Source: Melastoma dodecandrum (Eukaryota > Streptophyta > Magnoliopsida > Myrtales > Melastomataceae). Taken from it: DNA of 64,000 nt. How positions within the stretch are numbered: the first letter of the stretch is position 1; the number at the start of each line of letters is the position of its first letter. The position numbers were made by a program, and so were the translations under genes. Under the pieces are notes generated by a model that saw nothing but the letters and a program-made list of their open reading frames with translations, was not told the origin of the DNA and made no database searches. The stretch is from assembly GCA_029817715.1 (NCBI GenBank), contig JARUPY010000397.1, positions 2,976,001 to 3,040,000 on the forward strand, in the 5' to 3' direction. Below are positions 21,390 to 33,900 of this stretch, one piece after another.

Positions 21390-23530
21390 TTGAGTTCCGG
21401 TACCTTAACTCAAACGAACATGAAAGTTGTAGTGGACATACCCGAATTCTCTTGTGCCTTTAACCGGAGCTCCTGGGGTCGAACTGGAACCAGCTTCGAA
21501 GTGAGGTGTACAGTAATCGACCTCCAGATGTGTCACCTGCGAGATGAGCATGTCCTCTCCGACTCCATTGCCCTCCTCGTCAAACTCGGGTTCCTCATAT
21601 GCAGGTGGCACGACCTCATCCCCTTCCTCCGCATTCTCCTCGTGGGATCCTCGTCCATATGTTGTCCACCATGTGGTGGCACGAACTGGTATGCAGGTAG
21701 ATCTCTCAACCTGCCGGTACGACCATACAATCGTACCGGTGCGTACTTCCTCATCATCTGCATAGAATCCTCGGCAAGGGAAACGAATTCGGACTGGTCG
21801 GACCGAAGCTTAATCTTTCTGAATTCCTCATCTATATCACAAAAAAGCATGACAGAAATGAATATAGGTTATAGTTGAAAAATGGAATGGAAAAATGTAA
21901 ACGACTTACCATTGTGTTAAGCATGGAGCCAGTGTGCGATATGTATTGTCTACTGTGCCTCGCATACCATTTGGAGTATTTAATGCGAGACTCCCAAAGT
22001 AGTAGCACGACCTTGTTCAACCTATCCTGCCACAGCTCCACAAATTCTCGATGGATCTCCTTCAGTTGTTCATAATCTTGCCGCACAAATCCATCCGATG
22101 GAGGGCCTTGCTGGTGTCGCATTGCTCCGGCACGAGCTGCTGATCGCTAAACTGCCGGATCACTCTGTCCGGATAATGCCACTCTACGATGTATAAGCAA
22201 ATGAGAAGGACTCGGGCACGTCAAAAGGCCTGTCCAGATCGGCAATGCTATGGAAGCGGCTATCAACTCTTCCGGGTAAGGTTGCCAAATAACCTGCATA
22301 TTTCAATATGAATGTGTGAGGAAGATACGATATAATGAAATGAAATTACTTTATTGAATCGTAAAGTTTACCTGATCTATGCTTTGCCTATCGAAGGCCT
22401 TTCGATAGGAAGAAAGGACATGGGTAGTCACTGTGTGCACATCCTTCGCAACGGCCCAATGATAGCTCAACGGCCACAGACCACCTCTCCACTTGCAACT
22501 ACCTCCAAACTCAGAACAAAACACAGACCACAACCTCTTATCCGACTCGACAATTTCGTAATTATAATGGTTCTTGATATGGAAGGTGTTCACCGTATGA
22601 ATGAGATGGTTCTTATGTTTGAACCGCATACCTTTATGAAATTCAACCACAGAGACCGGATCGTCCGTCATCATCACATCCTCTTCCTCCTCGAACTTCA
22701 CCTTCCCAGTATCCCCACTGTCTAGATAGAACGGTAGAGGTTTCTCTAACCGTTTCCTAGAAGGACCAGCCTCATTATCCCCTACATTCATAACATTTTC
22801 GTCGTTCCCCAAATCAACACCATTGAACATTTCGTCATCAGTATTGACGTCATTATTAGAATTCACTATTGAATCAACGATATGATTTTCATATCGCCGA
22901 TATATACTTTCATTTAGAACTCTTTCATCGCCCAAATCACGTTCTAAATCTTCAAACGGGTCACTCTCTTCATAATCATCTTCCTCATTACCACCATCCT
23001 CCTCATTATCGCCATCTTCCTCATTCCCCACATTACCACCATAACCGCTACACCATTCATTCACCGGTTCCAATTGACGAATATTTTTACTAACTTCGAA
23101 ATTTGAAATTCTTTCTTGCACGACATTTAACTCCCTTCGTCCACATTAACTCCTACGACCTGCATGGTACTACCACACTTACTTCTTGAATTTACAGGCC
23201 TCCTTTTATTTTCAGAATTATCATAAACTGATATCACATACACTTCTTGAATGTGATCACCATTTGACATAGCAAACTTGCACAACAATCTTACGTCCTC
23301 ATCATCACCAATAGGTACTAGCACAAAGTTAATGCCAGAAGGACCTTACGAAGAAACGTTATATCTATGACATATTTCCAACCTACTGCCTTTGTTTAAT
23401 CTCATTGAATTAGCAACGACTCTTTCAAATTACACATAATCGACATCGAATGACACTTTTATACGTTTCACTGGACTCCTATTATAACCTACTCCTTCAC
23501 TACCATTGATAACCATCCCATTTTTATACA
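21390..23530 (-). pseudogene. MURA N-terminus fused to plant mobile domain
   Basis: Minus strand. The 5' part (about 23530-23125) resembles the MURA N-terminus but has in-frame stops, for example after DVDY. The next part, 23121-22372, is open for about 250 codons: an acidic linker and then a MuDR DNA-binding type domain with FHKGMRFKHKNHLIHTV, NYEIVESDKRLW and CKWRGG. A GT-AG intron (22294-22371) joins it to a plant mobile domain stretch starting VIWQPYPEEL, with RVIRQFSDQQLVPEQC and later DYEQLKEIHREFVELWQDRL and KWYARHSRQYI. Frame changes break this half (about 22160-22190, 22060 and 21540-21610). PMD proteins of the MAIN/MAIL1 type are known to occur both as host genes and inside transposons. 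This copy is decayed. Confidence 0.8.
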
Positions 23531-24264
23531 ACAGCAAATGAACATGCGATATTGGAACGTAAGATAATACTTACGAGTTAGTGAATAGATTCTTCGAAAT
23601 TTCAAAAACCTACAAAAATATAAACATAAACCATTAGTTATGTACCAAATTATACATAAATACCTTAATTATAAAAAAAAATTACAAAATAAAACCTAAT
23701 ATCACAACTTTGAAATAATTTCAACTTTCAAATCAACTAAATCCTAAATTGACATAATTTCAATTAAATCCAAATTTTGACAACATAATCCTAAGTTGAC
23801 CTAATTTCAACTAAAATTCATAATTTAACCTAAATTCAACCAAAAACACTAAATTAACATATTTCCAATCAAATACACTAATTTTACCTAATTTCAATCA
23901 AAAACCCTAATTTGACCTAAACCCTAAATTTACCTAAATCAACAACAAAATCACCTAATAGTAAACTAATTACCTTTAAGACAAAGGGTCGTGACGAGGA
24001 GGCGAGCGGGTGGAGGGTCGGGCGTCGGAGGGGGCCAGGACGTGAGGGGGCGTTGGAGGGCTTGTGAGGGCGTGGGAAGAGGAGGGAAATCGGAGGAGGA
24101 GGGAAGTCGGTCGTTTGAGGAGTGCGTCGAAGGAGGAGGAATGTCGGCCGCCGAGGGTCGGGAAGGTCGAGTGGCAGGCAGTCGGGTGTCGAGGGGTCGA
24201 GAAAGAGGGGTTAGGATTCGCACGAAGTGAGTTCGGGTGGATAGCACCCGACTTAGTCAGGTAA

Positions 24265-24577
24265 AGCGCGGATTTTGAAAACCTGTCCTTTGGTAATGTA
24301 AGAAAGACCCGCCCCCCTTTAGACGCCAGAACCCCACCCACACTTGGCGAAAATTTCTTTAAGTGTCGGAGGGGCGGGTTTACTTGCCCCTGGAGGACGC
24401 ATTTTTTGAGAACCCGCCCCTGTCTGAAGGCAGGTTCTCAAAATGCACCCTCATGCGCATCCTCGAAGGCCACATAAGGGCGGGTTTTCTTATTTTGATG
24501 GAAGACGCGTTTTGAAATCGAACTCTCTTTGTAAAACCGTATTTTACGAAATTCGGACCGTATTTTCATTAAAAACT
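24265..24577 (-). repeat. Right terminal inverted repeat of MULE
   Basis: Inverted partner of 20773-21050, with a slightly longer inner part. It contains two extra near-copies of the GGCGGGTTTTC/GAACCCGCC type motif. Confidence 0.85.
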
Positions 24578-26600
24578 CGATAGAGACGTGGCTTTCGCTC
24601 GTTTCATTCATTTTTCTTTCCCTCCTCACTCAAAATATTCAGCTTAGCCGCCGTTCTCCCGTGCAAACCTCAGTTTCAAAATATCCGTACCGGGCTCAAA
24701 TACTGGGCCTATATATTCGGGCCCTTTATATGTATCGATTGGGCCTCTTACATTGGGCTGGACAGACTCGTCGTTCGGTGGGCTTAATTATTGGGACTTG
24801 ATCATGAGCGGGCTGATGTGAGCCCGAGAGCCCAGACAATGTATTGAAGAAGGGAGGTTGACAATAATACGTTTGGGTGGTGGGAGGAAAGGAATCCAGG
24901 GGCGAAATGAATGGCTGACATGAAAAGGAGAAGAAAGAAGGCAAGGCAATGAGGGGATGGCATGAGTTATCTATGCATATATGTAATGTATGATGGGAGG
25001 TCAGAGGAAATATGTTTTTAGAAAGGGGGGAGAGGATACCGATTGGTTGGACCTCGCCGACCATTGTTAATGATGACGACGACGACGACGATGTCCCTCC
25101 GCCGAGGAATCTCGAGATGCCTTTCCCCCTACCACATATCATCATCCTGTTAGTTAGGTTATCTTTTATTAGTGATCTGTCGATAAGATGTTTGCATTGC
25201 ATGTGGGCTTTGCTTCTTTTTATGTTTACGTGGTGGGGGGCTTTTTAACCTACGACGACGTCGGAAAGAGCGGCGCGCTCCTGCTCCTGCAATCGAATGC
25301 CTTGTTTCGGTGGACGAACTTGTACGCCTATTCCCTTCATCATCCTCGCCGTGGGCAAAACAGGAGAAGTAGTGGGGTTTTTGGTAAATAGATTTAAAAA
25401 AAAATGGAACGAGGGAGCAATGTTTGACCCTCACAAAGTAGTAGCAGCAGTAGTAGTAAATAATGTAAGGGAAATGGTCGGCGCTCTCGGACAACCTCCC
25501 ATGATTGGTCCAAAATGTTTATTGTCCGTTGTCTCTCCCGTCATCCCCCGCCCACCCGACTTTTTTTTTTTTTTTTGGGGGGGGGGGGGGTTCAATCTCA
25601 TCCAATCGAAGTCGTTTCTCGTCTTATGTTTGGCTAGAAATATCAAACCGAACGGGCATTTTATTAATGTTATCGACGAGGCCTGAGGGTTGGTTAGTTT
25701 AATAATAGGATGAAGAAATTTTTGGCTGAAGACCACGAAAACGACGTCCTCCTTCTTAACTTACAGCATGTGGCGATGGGGTGGTTTGCCTCTGTAGGAG
25801 GCAACAGGGAAAACCTCCGACCATCAGACTCTTACTACACACCATTTGTGGTGGTGGTGGTGCGGGCAATGAATAATAAACAATTGAGTGTGAGATATGG
25901 AACAAATGTTTGTGAGAAATGAAGCCTCCTACTCCTACCTTTGTCCAAGGAAGATAAGTCAAACAAAACATGACGGTGAGGTGAGCCCTGCCTGCCTGAT
26001 ATTTTTTTAATGCCTGGTAAATTAATTACCTTTGGACCCATCCAGAACCTTCCAATGCAACCCCGGTGGAAGCAACGGAACCCGACGACACGTTATGATC
26101 TGGATTGGTGGAATCACAACGGACGGTCGATCTCGAGCGACTGGGGGGTGATCCTACGGTTGACATGCAGCTGGCGGTTGCCGCCCTACGGTTAGGAAGA
26201 AAGAAAATTAGGGAGGAATTTATTTTATTCTCGCTCGTTCGTCTCATTGGTGGTTGGTATGAAGTATAAAATAATAATAATAATAATAATAAGGAAACAA
26301 CACATTGGGAAATCAAAATTTTAAGAAAATGGAATCACTGTTTAATATTTTATCGGGAGATACTTGCAGCTGCTATAAAACCATATATGATGGAGTTGGA
26401 GGAACGAAGAAGCCCTCCAGAAAACACCCCCGTCTTCTTTTAAAAAAAAAAAAAATCAAAGGGGTTTGGGTCCTTTTTTTACTACTTCTAGTAGTTGTAG
26501 TAGTCTGTTAGTTCATCTGCTTCATCCTTTTTTGTGCTTTTCTTTCTTTTGTTTGTTTTTTGTCCGCCGGGGGGACGATTGAGGGAATCATTTTAAAACC
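24578..26600. other. Intergenic, no supported gene
   Basis: Several short open frames exist, none with recognisable family features. Notable are a pure T then G homopolymer block (25560-25590), a (GAC)n tract near 25075-25090 and an (AAT)n tract near 26267-26292. The last 300 bp are the likely promoter and leader of the next gene. Confidence 0.5.
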
Positions 26601-27329
26601 ATGGAGGCAATCTTTGCTTACCAAAGTTTGGATCGCGAGGGGAGGTGCTTGAAAACCCCCACGAGAATCCCCGGACATGGCAACAGCCACCACCGCAGCT
26701 TTGATCTCCGGCTGATGAGAGGAGCAGTCCTAGGAGGAGGAGGAGGAGGCGGTGCTGGTCCGGCCTGGACTGATCCTTATTCTATTCCTAATTACTCGAA
26801 CGTCGGGGACCTTGCTTATCACACACAGCAGCCGCCACCTTTGCTTCCTCTCCCGCTACTTCCTTTGTCCAGGTCCTACAGCAGCAACATCAAGGCTATA
26901 TCATATCCTCCTCCTGCTAACAGCAAGACCACCAGGAAACCCAGCAAGTCTCCCTCGCCCTCATCATCATCCTCATCCTCCTCCTCCTTGTTGGCGTCCT
27001 CTCCGCTCACTCCAAAGAAATCGTCTCCCAAGCCAAAGCCCCACCCCAAGAAAGACCAAAAGAACACCCAAAAACCAACCGCAACACCGAGGCAGGACCC
27101 TTCCGAGCTTCCGAGGGACGGTTTTAAGGGTAACCTCAATCCAGGAAATCAGGCAGCAGGCAGTGAGCTTTCGGTTCCATCCATATTCATCCTGGCGCCG
27201 CCTCCCAGCAGTTTGCCCTTGCCGAGTTTCGCACTACGGCCAAAGCTCGGCTGCAATGCAGAGGCAGCAGCCTCCGCATCAGGAATTCCCGTCAAGGACA
27301 CTCTCCGCCAGATCCAACGCATCCCCTAA
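26601..27329 (+). CDS. Pro/Ser-rich protein with PNRC-like C-terminal motif
   Basis: Intronless, 242 residues, start ATG in a good AACCATGG context. The protein is low complexity: a Gly run near residue 47, poly-Pro/Leu near 77-90, a poly-Ser run near 120-130 and a Lys/Pro-rich basic segment. Near the C-terminus, FILAPPPSSLPLPSFALRPK is followed by GCNAEAA. The P-rich LPxPSF block resembles the short linear motif of PNRC/Edc1-type proteins, which bind the EVH1 domain of Dcp1 and help mRNA decapping. Plants have many small proteins ending in such a motif. Function is inferred from the motif alone. A short out-of-frame ATG at 26677 opens a tiny ORF and is ignored. Confidence 0.75.
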   Translation: MEAIFAYQSLDREGRCLKTPTRIPGHGNSHHRSFDLRLMRGAVLGGGGGGGAGPAWTDPYSIPNYSNVGDLAYHTQQPPPLLPLPLLPLSRSYSSNIKAISYPPPANSKTTRKPSKSPSPSSSSSSSSSLLASSPLTPKKSSPKPKPHPKKDQKNTQKPTATPRQDPSELPRDGFKGNLNPGNQAAGSELSVPSIFILAPPPSSLPLPSFALRPKLGCNAEAAASASGIPVKDTLRQIQRIP

Positions 27330-27973
27330 AGTTCTTTGTTTCCCTGATGACGCCGTGGTGTACTGGTAATGCCGCTTTGTTTCGTGCCAGGGGGGGGTCG
27401 TGACGGCAATAGGCGCCCTCTATATGGGCTAAGAAGCGGTTTATAGAAACTAAGTACAACTACAAGAAGATCTTATGTTAAGTCTGTCGACTCTATGCCA
27501 CACACTCACCCACGATCTTTTTTTTATTCTGGGGGTGAAGTCTGTCTGGCCTTCCTGTCTTTGCGTGTATTTGGTGGCAACTTCTCTTCCTTGGTTGACA
27601 AGATCGGGTCTGTACACCCGCCCAAGCTTTTTCCTATTGGGCCTCATTGGGCTTGGAATAGATTGGGCCTGTTTTGGGCCAGGCCTCCGGAAAGGGGAAC
27701 CAACTAGACGGGCTTCCTACTGGAGTCAGTCCCAAAAATGACATCCTAAGTACAGTGTCAAGGCTAGCAGCTGCTTCAACTCGCGTCAACGGACACGGGA
27801 CATTAAATAGACGAAGGTAATAATGCTATACATGAGTAAAAAGCAAAGTGAAAGCAAATAAACTTGGCGGATCTACACATCTAGACTTTCCGTGAGAACC
27901 GCCCAAAAATAACTTTAAGCTGTCGCTGTGTGCTGACTAGCCAAACTTCTCGTGTTCCCATCTCATGTCTGTC
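27330..27973. other. Convergent intergenic region
   Basis: 3' UTRs of the Pro/Ser-rich gene and VPS35. TGGGCC motifs cluster around 27640-27690. No gene seen. Confidence 0.5.
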
Positions 27974-30900
27974 CTACGTGTTGATCGGACCGTACTTCTC
28001 GCCAATCATGCCGCCTTTTTGTTTCTGGGAGAGAATGTACCGGATGGTGCCAGAGTAGAAAGCGGCCGAAGCGCGATCCACCACAGCAGAATCACTTTCC
28101 TTCTCGGCCTTTATGAGATCTAACAAGCTCTGAATCATCGCACTGGTGACGTGTGGGTTGTCCCTCTCGTAAAAGTAAAGGTACCTTCGGTAATAGTAGC
28201 AAACGTCTGTCAACCTTAAAAGGTTATTGCACGGCCGGGACATCATGACACTCAAGAAGGTCAGAATTAACTTTACTTGTTCAGTATTTCGACGAAGAGC
28301 GTCACCGGCCCACCCTTTCCTCGGGCAACATTGGTTATCTGCTGGGCTGCATTGGCTATTCTCAAGGCACGCTTCAGACATAACAGAACCCTGTGGACGA
28401 GAACAGAAAAGTTTCTTCACTCGACAAAGGAGTGATGTGTATCAATGAATCTCAAGATAACCAAATGGGCATTGATGATAAGTATGAGGGAAGCACCTCT
28501 CCCCATCTTTGATGCCTTCCTCACTGTCTGTCCAGAAAAGGTGTGAACACGCATAAATAGCTCTGCACTGATCCGGCTTTTTCAAGAGCTTTGCAGAGTA
28601 CTGATGAGACGCCGAGAACAATAAAAGTTACATCCAGAAGAATTGGCAAAAAGAAAACAATGGGGTTCGCACGATTTTCCTTACCCCAGTAGCTTTGTGC
28701 GTCAGAGTGTCCCTGTTCTCATCGCCAAGAATGGTCATGCTCTGGAGACTTCCAATTATCACATGAATGGCAGTCACCTGGGCTTTCGAGTCCTTCATAT
28801 ATGCAAGACGATTGTCGATAAATTTACACTTAATGGCATTGCTTTAGAATTAAGGCCACCTTATTGATACAGAAAAATGAAACGAAGGATTACCGCTACT
28901 TCTTCTTCATATACTAGAAAAGCCTGAGCGAAGAACTCATAAGCTATGTACTCAAGATTGTAGTCTTTTGCAGCCTGTCGTTCAATGGAATCAATAAAGC
29001 AAGCTATAGAGTGAGAATCTCGGATCATAAGGACCGTCATTGTCACACAGATGGCAGATGGAGAAGCAAAGGCCTTGGTTAAGTTATATATTATGGACCA
29101 TTTTAAATGTGCCTTGGGAAAGATGAGATAAGTAGCAGCACTCTGGAGAGCCAGCAGGCATGGAATATCTATCTTGCCCACAGAACTACTGTTCGGTAAG
29201 ATTAATTCCCAATGTCATTTCCAAAGCCTTACTGTGGGGGAATTTCCACTACTTCCCCACAATCAACCAAAAAGCACTGAATACCTTGTAATTGACCATG
29301 TAGAATGGAGTCTTACAAAATGTTTCCAACTTCCAATTCATATTTAAAAACACGCCGATCAAGAAAAGGGAAAGCTTTTAGTACCTCTGCACACTCCACG
29401 TACAATCTGATTGCAAGCTCTGGGGATATAGAAGAAAGGGTCTCCACGGTCTAATAGAATAAAATAAGAGATAATGTGCGCATACAAAAAAACATAATCA
29501 TATAAGAGGTTGAGAAGTAAAAATGCTTGGGTATGATTAGAATGAATTAACAAACTGCAGATGGGCTAAGCAACAGTGATAAGAACACTGATTGGGATAG
29601 CCAATTTCTCATTATTCATCCAGACTGAACGTGTGGGTGTTTCCCACAAAAAATCAAAGAACCAAAATCAATAAATTACCTGAGTTAAGAGCTGAAAAAC
29701 ATTTTCTGGTGTTACAAGCATCTCTTCGGCTGCCGATTCCCCTTGCAGATGTCGCAATCTCCTAACTAACTGCATATTGCAACTCATAATGTTTCTTCAT
29801 CTCTAGGAGAAAAACAGGTTGTATTTTTTTTTTTTTGGGGGGGGGGGGGGGCTTACTCTAAGTGCGGAAAAAACGAGGGGAGGGACTGTGATGGGGAGGC
29901 GTTGTGGACCTCCAACCAAGATATGCTTCCTTGCCACATTTATGATCTGGATGAAGAAATTATAAACTATGAAATCTACAGTGCAGTAGCTTCGTAGGTA
30001 TACTACATCTGCATGGACATGTAATTACAGGAAACCAAATAATTCACTCTAGCACAAGGGAGACACAACTGAGTGAGAATGTGGCCTGATAGGAGGAGGT
30101 TCTTCATTCTAATCTTCCTGGTGACAGCTTTATTTGTGTTAAAAATAAAATATGATTTCCGAAGTTTAATTGTACTAAAAGACAAAGCTAATCCCATTCC
30201 CAATGTAATCTACCTCCAGGGATTTTCAATTAGATTTTATCAATAGAACATTCTTCAGCAAAAAAATTCATCTTTCACCTCGCACCTTTAGCATTTCCTC
30301 TGGTTTATCATTATGAAACATGTTGATCACTCGGGCCACAGAATTTTGCTCTTCCTTAAAGTCTTCTTCGTCAGGCTGCAATAGTCAAATAAGAAACTGA
30401 TGCTTTTAGATTTTAATATAAAATGTTTTCCAATGAAAAATGTATTTCTCAAACCCAACTTTTCATCCCAAAGTTTCAAACATCCAAATCTCTTCATTCT
30501 TTTGTTTTCTCCCCTTATCAACTAAACAGCAGTAAAAGATGAATTTATTTAACATTAGTTCCTAGAATGAGTTAATCAGGTTGTTTAATACCCATGAACC
30601 ATTTGATATGTTCCACAATGATAAGATCAGGAAAGTAAACACTCTATTATACCTCATCCACATCATCGTCATCAATATCTACCATCAGGCCTTTGATCAG
30701 CTCAAATAACACCTCTACCTACAAAGGAGATTAATGTTACTGACATTTGGTAGATTTGTCCTTTCAAAAACAGAATAATTATATATACAAACCTCAGAAG
30801 CCGCCGATATGTAAGTTTCATTTTTTAATATGCTTTGAATTATGACCATTGCCATCACTTTGTTTGTCGCATGATCAAGGAGGTTCATTATACAAGGATA

Positions 30901-33900
30901 ATTAGAAAGAGTCAAGGCTGTGACGACATTGCTATACTTCTCCAATGGAGCAGTTAGCAGTGCAACAATTTGCTTTGTCGCTCTGGGGTCTTCGATTTTG
31001 GCCATGCTGGAGAGCTTCCGGACACAAGCTCCCTGCAAACCACATGTAAACCCATAATTTAAGGGGTCAATTCATACAACCTTGTGCATCAAGCATCTAT
31101 ATGTGATACTAGACTAAATCGAATAGAGCATTCATGTAGGAGAAATTAAGGCCGACATATAGGAGAAGGTAATATACCAGCACTTGATCTACATAATCGA
31201 GACGATCGCAATGGACATGAAGCGTAAATGTGAGAAGGGAGACAAATAGGGTAATGGCTCCACCAATGGGCATATCAACCTGATCCTCTATAACCTGCCA
31301 TTGGAAGAGGTGGATCAGAAAAATATGTAGGAAACATCTGTTCTCATAATTATTCCATTAATAAAACGTAAGTGCAATATTTATTGCATGATTCAAGATC
31401 CTTCACGAGAGATGGATAAGAGATACATATTGGAAATATTGTCCGGATTTCTAATAAAAACTGCCACACACCTTCTGGATTGCACTGCTTAACTTTGCAA
31501 ATGCTTCAGCTTTCAGAAACTCAGGTAATATCTGAAGGGCAAAATAATAAGAGAATAAGGAAACATGTAAGAGGATAATATTCACAGGCCCTACAAAAAT
31601 CACTTACTTCAGGAGTTGAAGCAGCATGCTTTGACAAACGGTCCATCAGTTGAGACAGCAATAGCTTGACATCGACCGCTGGCTGTAAGTTGTGAGTCAG
31701 ATAGATGATATACATCAATTATAATTCCTTGATTTATTTATTCTTCTAGCTATGAAGAGCACTTAAGAAAGGTTTCTAATGCAGACACGAAAGTATCTAG
31801 AGTTTTTTCTTTCAAATAGAATTCTGATTTGAGTGCCACCAGGAACTTGCACTTATACCTAGTATATAAGTATACTTGACAAGAAACTGTAAACATACAT
31901 ACAGTTGGTGATGATTTAGAAGGCCTAAAAGCATGACCACTCAAAGAAAACCAGCAAGCTATTCCAGCGCCTAAAGTTCTGACAAGCATGTAGTAAGCCA
32001 TACTTCATGATGATCGGAAGATGATTGACGAAATGAAAATTCTTGGAGACGTGGAATAAATAAAATAACACTATTTTAGATTTTCCAGAATAATCACACC
32101 TGAAGCTGAGAGCATGCACCTAGTAATGCCTCAAGGGTCTGTAAATGATAGTCATCTGGGAAGACCTGAATCATGCATTCCATAAGGTAGTATTGGGCCA
32201 GGCTGTCATTACAATTTACAACCTGTCCAAACCATTAGCTGTAAAGCTAAGAATGAGAAATTTGATGAAATGAAATCTTTCAAAAGAAACCAATTTCAGT
32301 TTTCTCATTTCCTGAACTGAGAGAAAAGGCTGCATCGTAAGCACCTGCTCCAAGACTCGAGGGAGGACAATTTCCTCATAGATATGGAGATCTACACCCT
32401 CTATCTGACTGAGAGCATGAAGGTTTTTCCCAACCTAAACAGAAGAACTGTAAGTGAATTTTCCAGAGTAGGTAAACCAGAAATGCCTGCTTCAAGTAAT
32501 AATGCATTAGGATGCATTACAAGATCACGAAGTTCACTCCTTTCCTTTTCCCGCTTATCTCTTACTCGACCAGGACCCTGAAAGTTGACAGCCAACAAAA
32601 TATAAAAGGGACTCCTTGGATGCAAATGAAGACACTGTGGCTAGATATCAGGATGCAGAACTGACCTGATAGTGCAACCGAACCCAAAGCTTATTCATCT
32701 CCGTGAAATTTTGAAGCACAAATTCAACAGCATCCATGAGAGTATCTCCATTGCTGCAGGTTGAATCTAAGAAAAGTAAGTCAGGATTCCATTTTCACTT
32801 CTATACCATTCAAATGCTTGTCATAAATTTCATATGAGAATGCAATTTCTCCAACAGGCAATGAAGTTATTGTAACTCCAAATGAAGCCCTTATTTTTAA
32901 CAAAGGTGTCCCCTTGTTCCTCAATGGCAGATACAATTAGTTAGGACTTAGGAGGTTTCTGCATGACTCCCTCCTTCAAACATCATTGACTATATAAGTA
33001 ATGATTTTACCGCAACACAAACTGCGCACAATCTTTTGAAGCTAAAAATCACGAGACAAGGAGCAGCCAAAGGTTTGAAATGTCAGAAAGACTGTTTGAA
33101 GCAGCCATTTCTTGTCAACAAGTGGCAGTGAGAAAAATTCCGAACATCCATAGCAGGTAAAATGAACTGCAAGAAAATACGAAGCCTGTTTCGCACAAGA
33201 TGATTTCTTAAACACATCCTTTTCATATTGCATCAACCTGACTAACACTTGGTCATAATACAGCACAGTAATTCAGGAACAAGAAGACATGAAGACCGAT
33301 CTCTGATCAGACATTAACAATCACCATCTCTACTAAGGGCATGAATCGGCATTTGGCTTTTCACTGCCTGATGAATTTTAAATTACGGACAAAACCACAC
33401 ATACCCCTCATACTCGGAACCAATATCGGGCAATTTGTCTCTACTTATTTGTGAGAGGTAACTTCTCAGGAAGAGGCCACGAATTGGATTTTGAATCGCT
33501 CGACACATCTCCACAAGATCTTTAAGGATATCCTTGGCAGGTGCTTCCTTAGATTTAATGTATACTGACCCAACAGTGCACAAGAGGTATCTGCAAGTTC
33601 AACACAAAGGCAGAAATTTTATTACGTCGAGAAAGGTCACAAAACAATGACCATACATGATGTTCAGACACGTCTGTGCGCTACATGAGTTACTCCGTGG
33701 ATGCAACCTCTGGTAGAGGTCCATGAAAAGGATACAAAAGGCACATGGGAAATAAAACAACAACAGTGTGTGCCACCGTAGCTAAACTGAATAGATCTAT
33801 CTAACTAAAACTATTTACTCAGATAACTGTCAGAGACGGAATAAAGCAATTCAGACAACCAAATTCGTTGGGATAACTGACCACGTAATTAGGAAATTAT

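Larger units (their letters stand above)
20773..24577 (-). mobile_element. Decayed Mutator-like element (MULE) with PMD gene
   Basis: A 3.8-kb element bounded by long inverted repeats of about 280-310 bp. The shared outer motif contains ATACGGTCCGAATTTCG, at 20791-20807 and inverted at 24547-24563. Internally, on the minus strand, it codes for a Mutator transposase N-terminus followed by a plant mobile domain. The catalytic transposase and SWIM zinc finger are absent, so it could not move by itself. I could not find a convincing 9-bp target duplication, so the outer ends are good to about 10-20 bases. Confidence 0.85.

Noticed and set aside
23966..24341. Overlapping frames rich in Pro/Ser/Arg within the MULE
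   Set aside because: They lie in a GC-rich stretch at the edge of the right TIR, on both strands at once, with repetitive composition.
24726..25202. 158-codon minus-strand frame
   Set aside because: No homologous block, no splice context, low-complexity Ser/Thr/Pro content.
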